From Streptomyces sp. NRRL WC-3618 (GTDB taxonomy: Bacteria > Actinomycetota > Actinomycetes > Streptomycetales > Streptomycetaceae): 38,062 nt of DNA. The notes beneath the pieces are model-generated. The model ran no database searches and was not told where the DNA came from. It saw only the letters and a list, made by a program, of their open reading frames with translations. Numbering within the stretch: position 1 is the first letter of the stretch; the number at the start of each line of letters is the position of its first letter. Position numbers and translations under genes: made by a program. Shown in pieces: positions 19,806 to 30,700 of this stretch. The stretch spans positions 1 to 38,062 of the forward strand of contig NZ_LGDW01000473.1 in NCBI RefSeq assembly GCF_001280005.1. The letters run 5' to 3'.

Positions 19806-21136
19806 GCCTCGCCTCCCTTCTTCGCCGCTTTCTCCTTCGCCGCCGCCCCCTCGACCGGGTCGACCGGCTCCATCGGCTCCACGAGCACCGTCACGATCTT
19901 GTTCCGCCGACCGGCCGCGGCCTCCGCCGTGAGCCGCAGGTCGCGCCCGTCGGGCAGCTCGACGACGGCCGAGGCACCGGCGATCGGTACGCGGCCCAGC
20001 GCCTTCGCCAGCAGCCCGCCCACCGTCTCCACGTCCTCGTCGTCGTACTCCTCGAGGCCGTACAGCTCGCCGAGGTCGGTGATGTCGAGGCGGGCGGTGA
20101 CCCGGTGCCGCTCGTCGCCGAGCTTCTCCACGGGCGGGAGTTCACGGTCGTACTCGTCGGTGATCTCGCCGACGATCTCCTCGAGGATGTCCTCGATGGT
20201 CACGATGCCGGCCGTGCCGCCGTACTCGTCGATGACGACGGCGACGTGGTTGCGGTCGCGCTGCATCTCGCGGAGCAGGTCACCGGCGTTCTTCGTGTCG
20301 GGCACGAAGGCGGCGGCCCGCATCGCCGTCGACACGAGCTCGCTCTCCACGTCCCGGCTGATGTGCGTCTTCCGGACGAGGTCCTTCAGGTACACGATGC
20401 CGACGACGTCGTCCTCGTTCTCCCCGGTGACCGGAATGCGCGAGAACCCGGAGCGCAGCGCGAGGGTGAGCGCCTGCCGGATCGTCTTGTACCGCTCGAT
20501 GACCACCAGGTCCGTACGCGGGACCATGACCTCCCGTACGAGGGTGTCGCCCAACTCGAAGACGGAGTGCACCATACGGCGCTCGTCGTCCTCGATCAGG
20601 GACTCCTTCTCGGCCAGGTCGACCAGCGCGCGCAGCTCCGCCTCGGAGGCGAACGGGCCGCGCCTGAAGCCCTTTCCGGGCGTGAGGGCGTTGCCGATGA
20701 GGATGAGGAGGGAGGGAATCGGCCCCATGACGCGCGCCAGCGGCAGCAGGACGTACGCGGCTGCCGTGGCCGTGTTGAGGGGGTGCTGACGTCCGATCGT
20801 GCGCGGCGAGACCCCGACGGCAACGTACGAGACGAGCACCATCACGCCGATGGCGACGGCGAGGGCCTGCCAGGTCCTGTCGAACTCCTGTAGGCAGGCG
20901 TAGGTGACGAGCGCGGCGGCGGCCATCTCGCACGCCACGCGCACCAGCAGCGCCACGTTGAGATAGCGGGTCGGGTCGGCGGCGATCTGCGCGAGCTTGG
21001 CGCTGCCGCGCCGACCGCCGCGTACGGCCTCGTCGGCGCGGAAGCTGGAGACCCGCGCCACGCCCGCCTCCGCGCAGGCGGCGAGCCAGGCGACGACGAC
21101 CAGCGCTATGGCACCGGTGACGAGTTGGGGGTTCAT
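19802..21136 (-). CDS. CorC/HlyC-type transporter with CNNM, CBS pair and CorC_HlyC domains
   Basis: The product has 444 residues. The N-terminal CNNM membrane region (about 1-190) has three to four hydrophobic segments. It is followed by a CBS pair (about 205-330, including [13 protein letters not shown] and [22 protein letters not shown]) and a C-terminal CorC_HlyC domain (about 345-425). Annotations as haemolysin are historical; the family is linked to magnesium/cobalt efflux. A Lys/Ala/Glu-rich tail ends the protein. The start codon overlaps the ybeY stop by 4 bases, so the operon is tightly coupled. Confidence 0.94.
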   Translation of the reverse strand: MNPQLVTGAIALVVVAWLAACAEAGVARVSSFRADEAVRGGRRGSAKLAQIAADPTRYLNVALLVRVACEMAAAALVTYACLQEFDRTWQALAVAIGVMVLVSYVAVGVSPRTIGRQHPLNTATAAAYVLLPLARVMGPIPSLLILIGNALTPGKGFRRGPFASEAELRALVDLAEKESLIEDDERRMVHSVFELGDTLVREVMVPRTDLVVIERYKTIRQALTLALRSGFSRIPVTGENEDDVVGIVYLKDLVRKTHISRDVESELVSTAMRAAAFVPDTKNAGDLLREMQRDRNHVAVVIDEYGGTAGIVTIEDILEEIVGEITDEYDRELPPVEKLGDERHRVTARLDITDLGELYGLEEYDDEDVETVGGLLAKALGRVPIAGASAVVELPDGRDLRLTAEAAAGRRNKIVTVLVEPMEPVDPVEGAAAKEKAAKKGGEA

Positions 21137-21630
21137 GACACCGTCGGGGCGGGCGACGGTCCGGTCATGCCCTTCTCGCCGCGCCAGCCGTCGACGATGG
21201 CGGCCTGGAGGCCGAACATCTCGGCCTTCTCGTCCGGCTCCTCGTGGTCGTAGCCCAGGAGGTGCAGCACGCCGTGGACGGTGAGGAGTTGGAGCTCCTC
21301 GTCCATGGAGTGCTGCGTCTCGGCCTCCTTGCCCTGCCGCTCGGCGACCTCGGGGCAGAGCACGATGTCACCGAGAAGCCCCTGCGGCGGCTCGGCGTCG
21401 TCCTTCGAGGGCGGGCGCAGCTCGTCCATGGGGAAGGACATGACGTCGGTCGGACCGGGCAGGTCCATCCACTGGATGTGCAGTTGCTCCATGGCGTCGG
21501 CGTCCACGACGATCACCGAGAGTTCGGAGAGCGGGTGGATGCGCATCCGCGCGAGCGCGTAGCGGGCGATGTCGAGGATCGCCTGCTCGTCGACCTCGGT
21601 TCCGGACTCGTTGTTGACGTCGATCGACAT
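21133..21630 (-). CDS. ybeY: Endoribonuclease YbeY (rRNA maturation factor)
   Basis: This zinc-dependent endoribonuclease acts in 16S rRNA 3' processing and ribosome quality control. It has 165 residues. The metal motif [16 protein letters not shown], with three histidines in HxxxHxxxxxH spacing, is intact. ATG 21630 is chosen; longer in-frame extensions run into phoH. It lies 13 bases after the phoH stop and overlaps corC by 4 bases. Confidence 0.96.
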   Translation of the reverse strand: MSIDVNNESGTEVDEQAILDIARYALARMRIHPLSELSVIVVDADAMEQLHIQWMDLPGPTDVMSFPMDELRPPSKDDAEPPQGLLGDIVLCPEVAERQGKEAETQHSMDEELQLLTVHGVLHLLGYDHEEPDEKAEMFGLQAAIVDGWRGEKGMTGPSPAPTVS

Positions 21631-21643
21631 GGTGCTGGTCTGT

Positions 21644-23791
21644 CTACTTCCGTTTGTCGCGGCTGTCCCGGGCACCCTTGTGGGTGCCGTTCTCCGTACC
21701 GTTCTCGTCGTCGTACTTCTCGTACGCGTCGACGATACGGCCGACCAGCTTGTGCCGGACGACATCCTGGGAGGTGAGCCGGGAGAAGTGGACGTCTTCG
21801 AGGCCTTCGAGGATGTCCTGCACCTGCCGCAGACCCGACTTCGTCCCGGAGGGGAGGTCGACCTGCGTCACGTCACCCGTGATCACGATCTTCGAATCGA
21901 AGCCGAGACGGGTGAGGAACATCTTCATCTGCTCGGCGCTGGTGTTCTGCGCCTCGTCCAGGATGATGAAGGCGTCGTTGAGGGTGTTGTGCGTCAGAAG
22001 GTAGTCCTGTGTGACGTACAGCGAGTCCTCGGCAGCCACCTGGATACAGACGGTCTCTTCCCTGCCCGCGGGCTCGATGCTGTCGACGAACCTCATCGGG
22101 CGTCCACCGCCTCCGGCCGCGAGGTACTTGTCGCGCTTGCGAGCGAGTCGGAAGGGTTCGATGCCTTCGGGGAGGCGGATGTCGATGACGTGGGCATCGT
22201 GTTGGTGAGCGACCGCACGGCCCTTCGCGAGTCCCGGTTTCCGACCTGCCTTGGCCCGGCGGCGGGTGTACGCGACGCCGCCCAGCGACTGCACAAGCGA
22301 GATCACGTCGTCACGGAGCAGGATCGACGTCGTCGTGTACTGAACCCGGCACGTACGGTCCGCCTGGGTGACCGGACCACCATCGGAGTCCAGCAGTCCC
22401 TGGAGAACGGCCAGGCGTACTTCGGCGGAGTTGTGCAGGTAGTCGTCCGGGACGAACTTCGTGTTCGAGCGGGTACGCAGCAGGTCGAGCTCGCGCAGGA
22501 TCCGCGTCACCGGGTTCTCCAGGGTGACCACGTCTCCGGGAGACTTGACCCGGTTGAGTACGTAGTCAGGGCCACCACGATGCCGAAGTGAAACGCCTGT
22601 CAGCGCGCCTTCGAGCGCCTCCGCCAGCTCCGGGTCGTCTGTCGAGAACGAGGGCGTGGTGGATCCGGTCAGGCAACCGTCACCGAGAAGGAGTCCCAGG
22701 GCGTACGGGTCCATGGGAACTTCCCGCTCCGGGAAGCTCACCGGCGCGGTCAGCATCGGCAACTCGTAGCGGCGGGCGTGGGCCGCGCGGAGGCTGCCGA
22801 TCATGTCCTGGGTTTCAAGAACGCGCCACGGCTTGTTGCGACGCCTGTCCGAGGCGGTCCTGACTGTCCACAGATGCTCGCCGCAGGCCAGCGTCCAGGA
22901 GCCGTCCTGGGCAGTGACGCGGTAGACGTCCTTCTCCCCCTGCGGATAGACGCCGAGAACCGGTGTCGGCTCACCGTTCGAACCGATAACCAGATCGCCG
23001 ACCTGAAGGTCGCCGATGGGGCGCCAGCCGTCTGGGGTCAGCACGTTGGTGAAAATCGGCTGCGCACGGCCACGCATGTAGGCCAGCGGCGCCACCTCGA
23101 TCGTCCCCGAGGCCATCAGCTTCGGGATCGAGTCGGGGTCGAGCATGTCGTGCAGCGCGTCGTACAGCGGGCGCAGATACGGGTCGATCTTCTCGTACAG
23201 CGTGCCCGGGAGGAAGCCGAGCCGCTCGCCCGCCTCCACCGCCGGGCGGGTCAGGATGATCCGGCTGACCTGCTTGGACTGGAGGGCCTGGACGGCCTTC
23301 GCCATGGCGAGATACGTCTTGCCGGTACCGGCCGGGCCGATGCCGAAGACGATGGTGTTCTTGTCGATGGCGTCGACGTAGCGCTTCTGGTTGAGGGTCT
23401 TGGGACGGATGGTGCGGCCCCGCGAGGACAGGATGTTCTGGGTGAGGACCTCGGCCGGGGTCTCCAGGCCGTCACCCTCCCCGTTCCCGCTCGCTCTGAG
23501 CATCGCGATCGAGCGTTCCACTGCGTCCTCCGTCATCGGCTGTCCGGTGCGGAGCACCAGCATCATCTCGTCGAACAGGCGCTGGACGAGGGCGACCTCG
23601 ACCGCTTCGCCCACGGCGCTGACTTCATTGCCCCGGACATGGATGTCGACCGCCGGGAAGGCCTTCTCGATCGCGCGCAGCAGACTGTCGCTGGAACCCA
23701 GCACGGTCACCATGGGGTGCGCGGCCGGGACGGTGAACTGCGCTCGTGCCTGCCCCCGCGCAGGGGGCTGAGCTGTGGGTGTCTGAGTCAT
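21644..23791 (-). CDS. phoH: PhoH family ATPase interrupted by an intein
   Basis: The precursor has 715 residues; the mature PhoH would have 355, which is normal for Streptomyces. Walker A is GPAGTGKT (152-159). Walker B is FIILDEAQN (608-616) and lies after the insertion. The host sequence APLAYMRGR (234-242) continues seamlessly at [14 protein letters not shown] (603-616), so excising residues 243-602 restores an intact conserved motif. PhoH is a probable RNA helicase or ATPase that works with YbeY; its gene heads the operon phoH-ybeY-corC-mmcQ. ATG 23791 lacks a close ribosome site; the nearest GGAGG is 24 bases upstream. Confidence 0.95.
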   Translation of the reverse strand: MTQTPTAQPPARGQARAQFTVPAAHPMVTVLGSSDSLLRAIEKAFPAVDIHVRGNEVSAVGEAVEVALVQRLFDEMMLVLRTGQPMTEDAVERSIAMLRASGNGEGDGLETPAEVLTQNILSSRGRTIRPKTLNQKRYVDAIDKNTIVFGIGPAGTGKTYLAMAKAVQALQSKQVSRIILTRPAVEAGERLGFLPGTLYEKIDPYLRPLYDALHDMLDPDSIPKLMASGTIEVAPLAYMRGRAQPIFTNVLTPDGWRPIGDLQVGDLVIGSNGEPTPVLGVYPQGEKDVYRVTAQDGSWTLACGEHLWTVRTASDRRRNKPWRVLETQDMIGSLRAAHARRYELPMLTAPVSFPEREVPMDPYALGLLLGDGCLTGSTTPSFSTDDPELAEALEGALTGVSLRHRGGPDYVLNRVKSPGDVVTLENPVTRILRELDLLRTRSNTKFVPDDYLHNSAEVRLAVLQGLLDSDGGPVTQADRTCRVQYTTTSILLRDDVISLVQSLGGVAYTRRRAKAGRKPGLAKGRAVAHQHDAHVIDIRLPEGIEPFRLARKRDKYLAAGGGGRPMRFVDSIEPAGREETVCIQVAAEDSLYVTQDYLLTHNTLNDAFIILDEAQNTSAEQMKMFLTRLGFDSKIVITGDVTQVDLPSGTKSGLRQVQDILEGLEDVHFSRLTSQDVVRHKLVGRIVDAYEKYDDENGTENGTHKGARDSRDKRK
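21986..23065 (-). mobile_element. PhoH intein (360 residues) with LAGLIDADG endonuclease, class 3 type
   Basis: The intein covers precursor residues A243 to N602, followed by T603. Its first residue is Ala rather than Cys or Ser. The class 3 triplet is present: Trp two residues after the block B His (CGEHLW, W308), Cys at block F position 4 (VCIQV, C582) and Thr before the terminal His-Asn (LLTHN, T600). The block B Thr is replaced by C303. Two endonuclease motifs are intact, LGLLLGDG (365-372, D371) and LQGLLDSDG (463-471, D470). Third codon positions contain visibly more A/T than the flanking phoH, which fits recent transfer. It is inserted directly before the Walker B segment, a typical conserved homing site. 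Confidence 0.93.
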
Positions 23792-23946
23792 GGGCCGGCT
23801 CGTAGGCCTGCACGACCTCCTCGATGAGGCTCGCTAACCACGTGGGTAGCCTTCCGCTCCCAGCCTACGACGGTGCACTGACAACGCCGTAGGGCTTTTC
23901 GCTCACGGTCCGGTGTACATACCTCGTGGCCCGCCTGTACGCGCGC

Positions 23947-25074
23947 TCAGGCCGATCTGCCGAAACCGATCGTGGGGACCGCCCGCCGCAGGGGCCACGG
24001 GCGCGGGCGGGCGCTCCTGGGCACCAGGTCCGCGAGGAACGCGTACCGCCGCAGAGCCGCCGGGTCCTGGTGCTCGTACGACTGGATCTCGCGCCACCAG
24101 GCCCCGACCTCGGACCAGCCGGGCGCGGAGAGGGAGCCGCCGAAGTCCTGCACGGAGAGCGCGGCGGTGAGGCCGGCGAAGGCGAGGCGGTCGGCGAGCG
24201 GCCAGTCGGCGAGGGTGCCGGTGACGAAGCCGGCGACGAAGACATCGCCGGCGCCCGTGGGATCGAGGGCCTCGACCGCGATGGCCGGGACCTCGGCCGT
24301 CTCCCCGGTCCGCCCGTCCACCGCGTACGCGCCCTCGGCACCGAGGGTGACGACGGCGAGCGGTACGTGGTCGGTGAGGGCGCGGGCGGCCTGGCGGGGG
24401 CAGTCGGTGCGGGTGTAGCGCATCGCCTCCTCGGCGTTGGGCAGGAAGGCCTCGCAGTGTTCCAGGTCGGCGAGGCCGGCGAGGTCCCAGCGGCCGCTGT
24501 CGTCCCAGCCGACGTCGCCGAAGATCCGGGCACCCTTACGGGCCGCCTGGGCGATCCAGGGGGCGCGCACGCCCGGCGTGAGGGAGGCGACGGCGGCCCG
24601 GGAGTGCGGCGGGCACTCCGGCGCCGGTTCCTCCGGGGGCGGCTCGTGGCCGTGGGAGACCATCGTGCGCTCGTCCTCGTACGCCATGGAGACGGTGACC
24701 GGGGAGTGCCAGCCGGGGACCGTGCGTGACGCGGACAGGTCGATGTGCTCGCCCTGTTCCAGGGCGTCCCAGCAGTACTCCCCGTAGTGGTCGTCCCCGA
24801 AGGCGGCGGCGAGGGAGGTCTTCAGGCCGAGCCGGGCGAGGGCGGTGGCCATGTTGGCGACTCCGCCGGGGCTGGACCCCATTCCGCGCGCCCAGGACTC
24901 GGTGCCGCGCACCGGGGCGGAGTCGAGCCCGGTGAAGATGATGTCGAGGAAGACGGTGCCCGTCAGGTACACGTCCCACGGAGGTTCGTCGGGTGTGCGC
25001 AGCGCGGCCAGGGGATCGACCTGTGCCTGACGGTAGGACGATCCCTCTCCGGTGGACGCGGTGGACGCGATCAC
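23947..25074 (-). CDS. PfkB family carbohydrate/nucleoside kinase
   Basis: The protein has 375 residues. The glycine-rich N-terminal signature GSSPGGVANMATALARLG (about 66-83) and the C-terminal DPTGAGDVF motif, which carries the catalytic base Asp, define a ribokinase-type enzyme. It could phosphorylate a sugar or a nucleoside. The next gene downstream in the same direction encodes an adenosine/adenine deaminase, which makes a nucleoside role conceivable but unproven. The GTG start (25074) has an AGGGAG ribosome site. Confidence 0.93.
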   Translation of the reverse strand: MIASTASTGEGSSYRQAQVDPLAALRTPDEPPWDVYLTGTVFLDIIFTGLDSAPVRGTESWARGMGSSPGGVANMATALARLGLKTSLAAAFGDDHYGEYCWDALEQGEHIDLSASRTVPGWHSPVTVSMAYEDERTMVSHGHEPPPEEPAPECPPHSRAAVASLTPGVRAPWIAQAARKGARIFGDVGWDDSGRWDLAGLADLEHCEAFLPNAEEAMRYTRTDCPRQAARALTDHVPLAVVTLGAEGAYAVDGRTGETAEVPAIAVEALDPTGAGDVFVAGFVTGTLADWPLADRLAFAGLTAALSVQDFGGSLSAPGWSEVGAWWREIQSYEHQDPAALRRYAFLADLVPRSARPRPWPLRRAVPTIGFGRSA

Positions 25075-25193
25075 GGTGCGCTCCCTGACGACGGACCCTG
25101 ACGACGGTGCGGATCAGGCCAGTCTGCACCACACCGCTGACAGCGGTCCGCCGCTCCGGCCCCGGGAGCCACGCGCGGCGCCCGGGAGTGCGG

Positions 25194-26213
25194 TCAGCCT
25201 CCGAACTCGTACGCCTCCACCTCCGCGAGGTACCGCGCCCGCAGTTCCTCGTCGTCGTCCAGGAACGACGCCAGGAACGAGTTCCGCGCAAGCTCCCGGA
25301 GCCGCTCCTCACCGAGCCCCAGGGCTTCCCGTACCGCCCCGAAGTTGTCATCGACGTATCCACCGAAGTAGGCGGGGTCGTCGGAGTTGACGGTGCACAG
25401 CAGCCCCGCCTCCAGCATGGCGGGAAGCGGATGGTCCGCGAGGACGTCGACGGCCCGCAACCGCACGTTGGACAGCGGGCACAGCGTCAGCGGCACCCGC
25501 TCCCGCACGAGCCGCGCGACGAGCTCCGGGTCCTCCATGCAGCGCAGCCCGTGGTCGACGCGCTCGACGCCGAGCACGTCGAGGGCCTCGGTGATGTACG
25601 CGGGCGGCCCCTCCTCCCCCGCGTGCGCCACGCGCCGCAGCCCGAGCGCGGCGGCGGCCTCGTACACCTCGCGGAACTTCACCGGCGGATGCCCGACCTC
25701 GGCGGAGTCGAGCCCGATGCCGATGATCCGATGGAGATAGGGCTTGGCCGCTTCCAGCGTCTCCATCGCGGACTCGGCGGATTGATCCCGCAGAAAACAC
25801 ATGATCAGCCGAGTGGAGATGCCATGCGCCGCCTGGCTCTCCCCCAGCGCCCGCCACAACCCCTCCACCACGGTCCCCATGTCCACGCCCCGGGCGAGGT
25901 GGGCCTGCGGATCGAAGAAGATCTCCGCGTGGCGCACGCCCTGCGCGGCGGCCCGCGCGAGATAGGCGTTGGCAAGATCCTCGAAGTCCTGCTCGGTACG
26001 CAGAACAGCCATGAGCTCGTAGTACAGGTTCAGAAAGGACTGCAGGTCGTCGAAGAGATAGGCCTTCCGCAACTCTTCGGTGTCGGCGTAAGGCAGCGAC
26101 ACGCCGTTGCGCGCGGCGAGCGCAAAAGCGAGCTCAGGCTCGAGAGTGCCTTCGATGTGGAGGTGCAGTTCGGCTTTGGGGAGGGACATCAAAGAATCGT
26201 ACGACCGGTTCAC
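25194..26213 (-). CDS. Adenosine deaminase-family protein, probably adenine deaminase subgroup
   Basis: The protein has 339 residues with a metal-dependent TIM-barrel. The first metal motif is [11 protein letters not shown] (17-27), followed by the catalytic HAGEEG and a late [10 protein letters not shown]. Adenosine deaminases usually read HLHxDGxL and TDDP, while the fungal/bacterial adenine deaminase group reads HIEGTLEPE and NSDDPAYF. Adenine is therefore the likelier substrate, giving hypoxanthine for purine salvage. Its start overlaps the stop codon of rnz by 4 bases, so the two genes form an operon. Confidence 0.9.
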   Translation of the reverse strand: MNRSYDSLMSLPKAELHLHIEGTLEPELAFALAARNGVSLPYADTEELRKAYLFDDLQSFLNLYYELMAVLRTEQDFEDLANAYLARAAAQGVRHAEIFFDPQAHLARGVDMGTVVEGLWRALGESQAAHGISTRLIMCFLRDQSAESAMETLEAAKPYLHRIIGIGLDSAEVGHPPVKFREVYEAAAALGLRRVAHAGEEGPPAYITEALDVLGVERVDHGLRCMEDPELVARLVRERVPLTLCPLSNVRLRAVDVLADHPLPAMLEAGLLCTVNSDDPAYFGGYVDDNFGAVREALGLGEERLRELARNSFLASFLDDDEELRARYLAEVEAYEFGG

Positions 26214-27118
26214 CGCCGTTTCGGAACCGGAACCCTGAGCAGGTCGTAGGCGACGGTCAGCTCACCCTCGTATCCGGCGGCCCGAGCCTGCCGCTCGAAC
26301 TCCTCCGGATCGGAGTAGCGCTGGCTGAAGTGGGTGAGAACGAGATGCCGCACACCGGCGTCCCGGGCAACGACGCCCGCCTGTCCTGCGGTCAGGTGCC
26401 CGTGATCGGCGGCAAGTTGCTCATCCTCATCGAGGAAGGTCGACTCGATGACGAGCATGTCGCACCCCTCGGCCAGCGCACGCACTCCGTCACACAACCG
26501 GGTGTCCATGACGAACGCGAACCGCTGTCCGCGCCGCACCTCACTGACGTCGTCGAGGGTGAGGGACCCGAGAGAGCCCTCCCTCTGGAGGCGTCCGACG
26601 TCGGGCCCCTTGATCCCGTGCTCGGCGAGCAGCTCGGGCAGCATGCGGCGCCCGTCGGGCTCGACGAGGAGATAGCCGTAGGACTCGACGGGGTGGGAGA
26701 GCTTGCGGGCTTCAAGCCGATAGCCACCCGTCGTCGCCAGCACCCCACCGTCGCCCGCGACCGGCACCTGACTGATCCGAACGGTCTCGCGATAGGCGGT
26801 GGCGTAGCGCAGCCGGTCGAAGAACTTCTGCCCGGAGCGCGGGAAGTGGGCGGTCACCTCGTGCGGGACGCGGTCGAGGTTGATGCGCTGGATGACTCCG
26901 GCGAGCCCGAGCGAGTGGTCCCCGTGGAAGTGCGTGACGCAGATCCGGTTGAGGTCGTGGGCGGCGACCCCGGCACGCAGCATCTGCCGCTGCGTGCCCT
27001 CGCCGGGATCGAAGAGGAATCCCTCGCCGTCCCAGCGGAGCAGGTAGCCGTTGTGGTTGCGGTGCCGGGTGGGCACCTGGCTGGCGGTGCCGAGGACCAC
27101 CAGTTCACGTACGGACAT
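26210..27118 (-). CDS. rnz: Ribonuclease Z (tRNase Z)
   Basis: This metallo-beta-lactamase-fold endonuclease cuts tRNA precursors at the 3' side. It has 302 residues, the short form. The main metal motif [10 protein letters not shown] is intact, preceded by [10 protein letters not shown], and later [15 protein letters not shown] and LTHFSQRY supply further ligands. It is followed by the deaminase gene with a 4-base overlap and lies just after the HIT gene. Confidence 0.96.
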   Translation of the reverse strand: MSVRELVVLGTASQVPTRHRNHNGYLLRWDGEGFLFDPGEGTQRQMLRAGVAAHDLNRICVTHFHGDHSLGLAGVIQRINLDRVPHEVTAHFPRSGQKFFDRLRYATAYRETVRISQVPVAGDGGVLATTGGYRLEARKLSHPVESYGYLLVEPDGRRMLPELLAEHGIKGPDVGRLQREGSLGSLTLDDVSEVRRGQRFAFVMDTRLCDGVRALAEGCDMLVIESTFLDEDEQLAADHGHLTAGQAGVVARDAGVRHLVLTHFSQRYSDPEEFERQARAAGYEGELTVAYDLLRVPVPKRR

Positions 27119-27124
27119 GGCGTG

Positions 27125-27478
27125 TTACCCGGGCGGCCACTGGAGGCCGCGCCCGCCGAGAAGGTGCGCGTGGGCATGAAAGACGGTCTGACCGGCACCG
27201 CTGCCCGTGTTGAAGACGATGCGGTAGCTGTCCAGCTTCTCCTCACCGGCGATCTCCCCGGCGTCGCGCAGCACATCGGCGGCGACACCGGGTTCGGCGG
27301 CGGCGAGGGAGGCGGCGTCCGGGTGGTGGACCTTGGGGATCACCAGGATGTGCGTGGGCGCCTGGGGGTTGATGTCCCGGAAGGCGACGGTCGTGTCGGT
27401 CTCCCGGACGATGGTCGCCGGAATGTGCTTCTCGACGATCTTGCAGAACAGACAGTCGTCCTGCGGCTCCCCTGCCAT
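27125..27478 (-). CDS. HIT-domain nucleotide-binding hydrolase
   Basis: The protein has 117 residues. The histidine triad HAHAHLLGG lies near the C-terminus, preceded by a CLFCKI zinc-type pair near the start, typical of the HINT branch. Members hydrolyse purine phosphoramidates. ATG 27478 has a GGGAG ribosome site 7 bases away. The in-frame extension to 27622 is encoded by the GC-rich repeat and is rejected. Its stop lies 6 bases before rnz, so it is the first gene of a HIT-rnz-deaminase operon. Confidence 0.95.
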   Translation of the reverse strand: MAGEPQDDCLFCKIVEKHIPATIVRETDTTVAFRDINPQAPTHILVIPKVHHPDAASLAAAEPGVAADVLRDAGEIAGEEKLDSYRIVFNTGSGAGQTVFHAHAHLLGGRGLQWPPG

Positions 27479-27532
27479 GCGGTGTCTCCCTCGCCGATGG
27501 TTGATCCCGTACGTGAGGCATCGTATCGATCT

Positions 27533-27728
27533 GTTTTCGCCCCCGCCGCCCTTACCCGTCCCGTCCCTGGGGGCTGCGCCCCCGGACCCCCGCTGTCCGC
27601 CCTGAAGGGGCCTTGTCCTCAAACGCCGGACGGGCTGGGTATTTCAGCCCCTCCGGCGTTTGAGGAGCGGGGGTTCGGGGGCAGCGCCCCCGAGGACGGG
27701 ACGGGTAAGGGCGGCGGGGGCGAGAAAA
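27533..27728. repeat. Composite GC-rich repeat, copy B: two copies as a large inverted repeat
   Basis: Two copies of the repeat face each other around GGGCTG-GGTATTT-CAGCCC (27633-27651). The outer arms match almost perfectly: 33 bases at the left end are complementary to the right end except for two extra bases. The structure lies between the HIT gene start and the tricorn protease stop codon, and could form a cruciform or a long mRNA hairpin. Confidence 0.88.
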
Positions 27729-30700
27729 CTACACCTCCGGCAGCGACGGCGCCCTCTTGGCCGGACGTTCCTCCAACGACTCCAGTGCCAGCCGGATCGC
27801 CTCGTCCAACTGCACATCCCGCCCCGCCGCGTAATCCTGCGGGGTCTGCACGACCTCCACGTCCGGGTCGACGCCGTGGTTCTCGACGTCCCAGCCGTAA
27901 CCCTCCAGCCAGAACGCGTACTTGGGCTGCGTGACCAGCGTGCCGTCGACCAGGCGATACCGGCTGTCGATGCCGATGACGCCGCCCCAGGTCCGCGTAC
28001 CCACCACGGGCCCGATGCCCAGCGCCTTGATCGCCGCGTTCACGATGTCCCCGTCCGACCCCGAGAACTCGTTGGCGACGGCGACGACGGGCCCGCGCGG
28101 GGCGTCCTCCGGGTAGCTGTACGGGCGCATCCCGCGCGGCAGGTTCCAGCCGACGATCCGGCGCGCCAGTTTCTCGACGATCAGCTGGGACGTGTGCCCG
28201 CCCCGGTTCTCGCGAACGTCGACGACCAGCCCCTCCTTCGCGACCTCCACCCGCAGGTCACGGTGGATCTGGGCCCAGCCGGGCGCCTGCATGTCGGGCA
28301 CGTGCAGATAGCCGAGCCGTCCGCCGGACTTCTCGGTGACGTACGCGCGCCGGTCGTTGACCCACGCGTGGTAGCGCAGCGGTTCCTCGTCCGCGAGGGG
28401 TACGACGACCACGTGTCGCGGGTCGCCGCCGCCGGACGGCGAGATGGTCAGCTCGATGGGCTTGCCCGCCGTACCGACGAGCAGCGGGCCGGGCCCGGTC
28501 ACCGGGTCGACGGGCTGTCCGGCGACCGCGACGATCGCGTCACCCGGGCGCACCGCGACACCGGGCGCGGCGAGCGGGGAGACACCGTCGGGGTCGGAGG
28601 TCTCGGCGGGCAGGATGCGGTCGATGCGCCAGACAGGGGCGCCTTCGGGGCCGTCCTCGTGGCGGGAGATGTCGGCGCCGAGAAGGCCCTGCCGTTCGCC
28701 GCCACCGTGTCCGCCGCGTGGGGTGACGTACGCGTGCGAGGTGCCCAACTCGCCCTGGACCTCCCAGAGAAGGTCGACGAGGTCGTCGTGGGTGGCGACG
28801 CGGTCGAGGAGGGGCCGGTAGCGGTCGAGGACGCCGTCCCAGTCGGTGCCGTTCATGTCCGCGCGCCAGAAGTTGTCGCGCATGATGCGGCCGTTCTCGT
28901 CGTACATCTGCCGCCACTCGACGGCCGGGTCGACGGTCTGGCGCACGCGCGACAGGTCGACGGTGATGTTCGAGTCGCTCTCGTCGTCGTTCGAGGCGCG
29001 TCGGTCGCTGGGTACGACCTTCAGCTTGCCGTCGGTCCACAGCAGGACGCGTTTACCGTCGCCGCTGACGGCGAAGTGGTCGGCGTCCCCGGCGAGGTGC
29101 TCGATGCGCTTCTGGGCGAGGTCGTACCGCTCCAGCTCGGTCTTGGGTTCCGGGTCGTCCGGGGTGGCCCGGGAGGAGCCGAGGACTCCCGTTACGGGGT
29201 GGCGCAGCCACAGCACACCGTCCTTGGCGGCGCGCAGGGTGGAGTAGCGGGCGGCCTCGACCGGGAACGGCACGATGCGGTCGGCGAGCCCGTCGAGGTC
29301 GATACGGGTGGCCGGGGCGCCCTCGCTGTCCGGGGTCTCGTCCTTGTCCGGCGCCTCGAAGGGCCGCCCGTGCCGCTGCGGTCCGAAGGGCGAGGGCGTG
29401 GTCGCGGCGAGGGGGATGAGGTGCGGACGTGAACCGCCGACGAAGGCGAGGTCGAACACGTGCTCGTCATAGACGGGGTCGAAGGACCGCGCCGACAGGA
29501 AGACGAGGTGCTTGCCGTCGGCGGTGAAGGCGGGCGAGTAGTCCCGGAAGCGGAGCGGCGTCGCCTCGGTCACCGACAGGTCGGTGGTGTTGGCGAGCTT
29601 GAGCTGACGCAGCGGATCCGGCCCGGGGTGGGACCAGGCGAGCCAGCCGGAGTCGGGCGAGAAGACGAGCCCTGACGCGTTGCCGTTGCCGCTGCGGTCG
29701 ACCTCGCGCACCTCGCCCGACTCCCGCTCGACGAGCAGTACGCGCCCGTCGTGGGAGGCGACGGCGGCCCGGCTGCCGTCGGGTGCCATGGCGAGGCCGA
29801 GGACCCGCCCGAGCTGTCCGGCGGCGAGCCGGCGCGGCGGTGCCCCCGGTGCGGTGCCGGTCGCCGGGGCGAACTCCAGTGCGTCGTCGCCCTCCGCGTC
29901 GGTCACCCACACGGCCCACTCCTCGCCGTCCACACGGAAGGCGCGGGGCAGCCGGGCTCGTACCCCGTGCCCCGAGGCGAGCACGCGGGCTGGGCCGGAC
30001 CGGTGGGTGACCCAGTGCACCGAGCCGCGCACGCCGATGGCGCTGCCGCGTCCGGTGTGGTCGGGGGCTCCGGACCCGAACCACCGGGACGCGCTCACGG
30101 GATGGGGTTGGAGATCGACGCGCTGCCCGCCCAGCCGGACGTCGAGTCGGCGCGGCTCGGCCCCGTCCAGGTCGTCGAGGAGCCACAGTTCACCGGCGGA
30201 GGAGTAGACGACGCGGCTGCCGTCGCTCGCGGCGTGCCGGGCGTAGAAGCCTCCCCCATTCTCGGCTTCGCTCGAACGGGAGGTGCCCCCACGCGGGGTG
30301 TGGCGCCGCAGGTCGGACCCGTCAGCGAGGGACGAGTACAGCGCCCCGACACCTTCGTGGTCGGAGAGGAAGGCGATGCGCTCCCCCACCCACACCGGGT
30401 ACTCGAGGTTCCCGTCCAGCTCGGCATGCAGCCGTACGAACTCCCCGTCCCCCTCCCGATCGATCCACAGCTTCCCCGCCGTACCGCCCCGATAGCGCTT
30501 CCACCAGGCGGCCTCGCGCCCCATGGGGGCGGAGAGGAGAACGGTCGCCGGGCCGCCCTGGGCGACATCGCCAACAGGCCCGTACGGCAGGAGAGTTGCC
30601 GGGCCGCCGTCGAGCGGCACGGCGCGGGCCCAGGAGCGGCGCAGGCTGGCCTGACCCTGGGTGCTGAGGGCGAGGACCCGCCCGTCCGGGGTCCAGCCGC

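Noticed and set aside
21986..23065. Class 2 intein (Ala1 start)
   Set aside because: The +1 residue is Thr rather than the required Cys, and the class 3 Trp-Cys-Thr triplet is complete.
23625..23813. 62-codon GTG ORF overlapping the start of phoH
   Set aside because: It follows a GGAGG site but with only 2 bases spacing, and its codon usage and composition look like an out-of-frame shadow of phoH.
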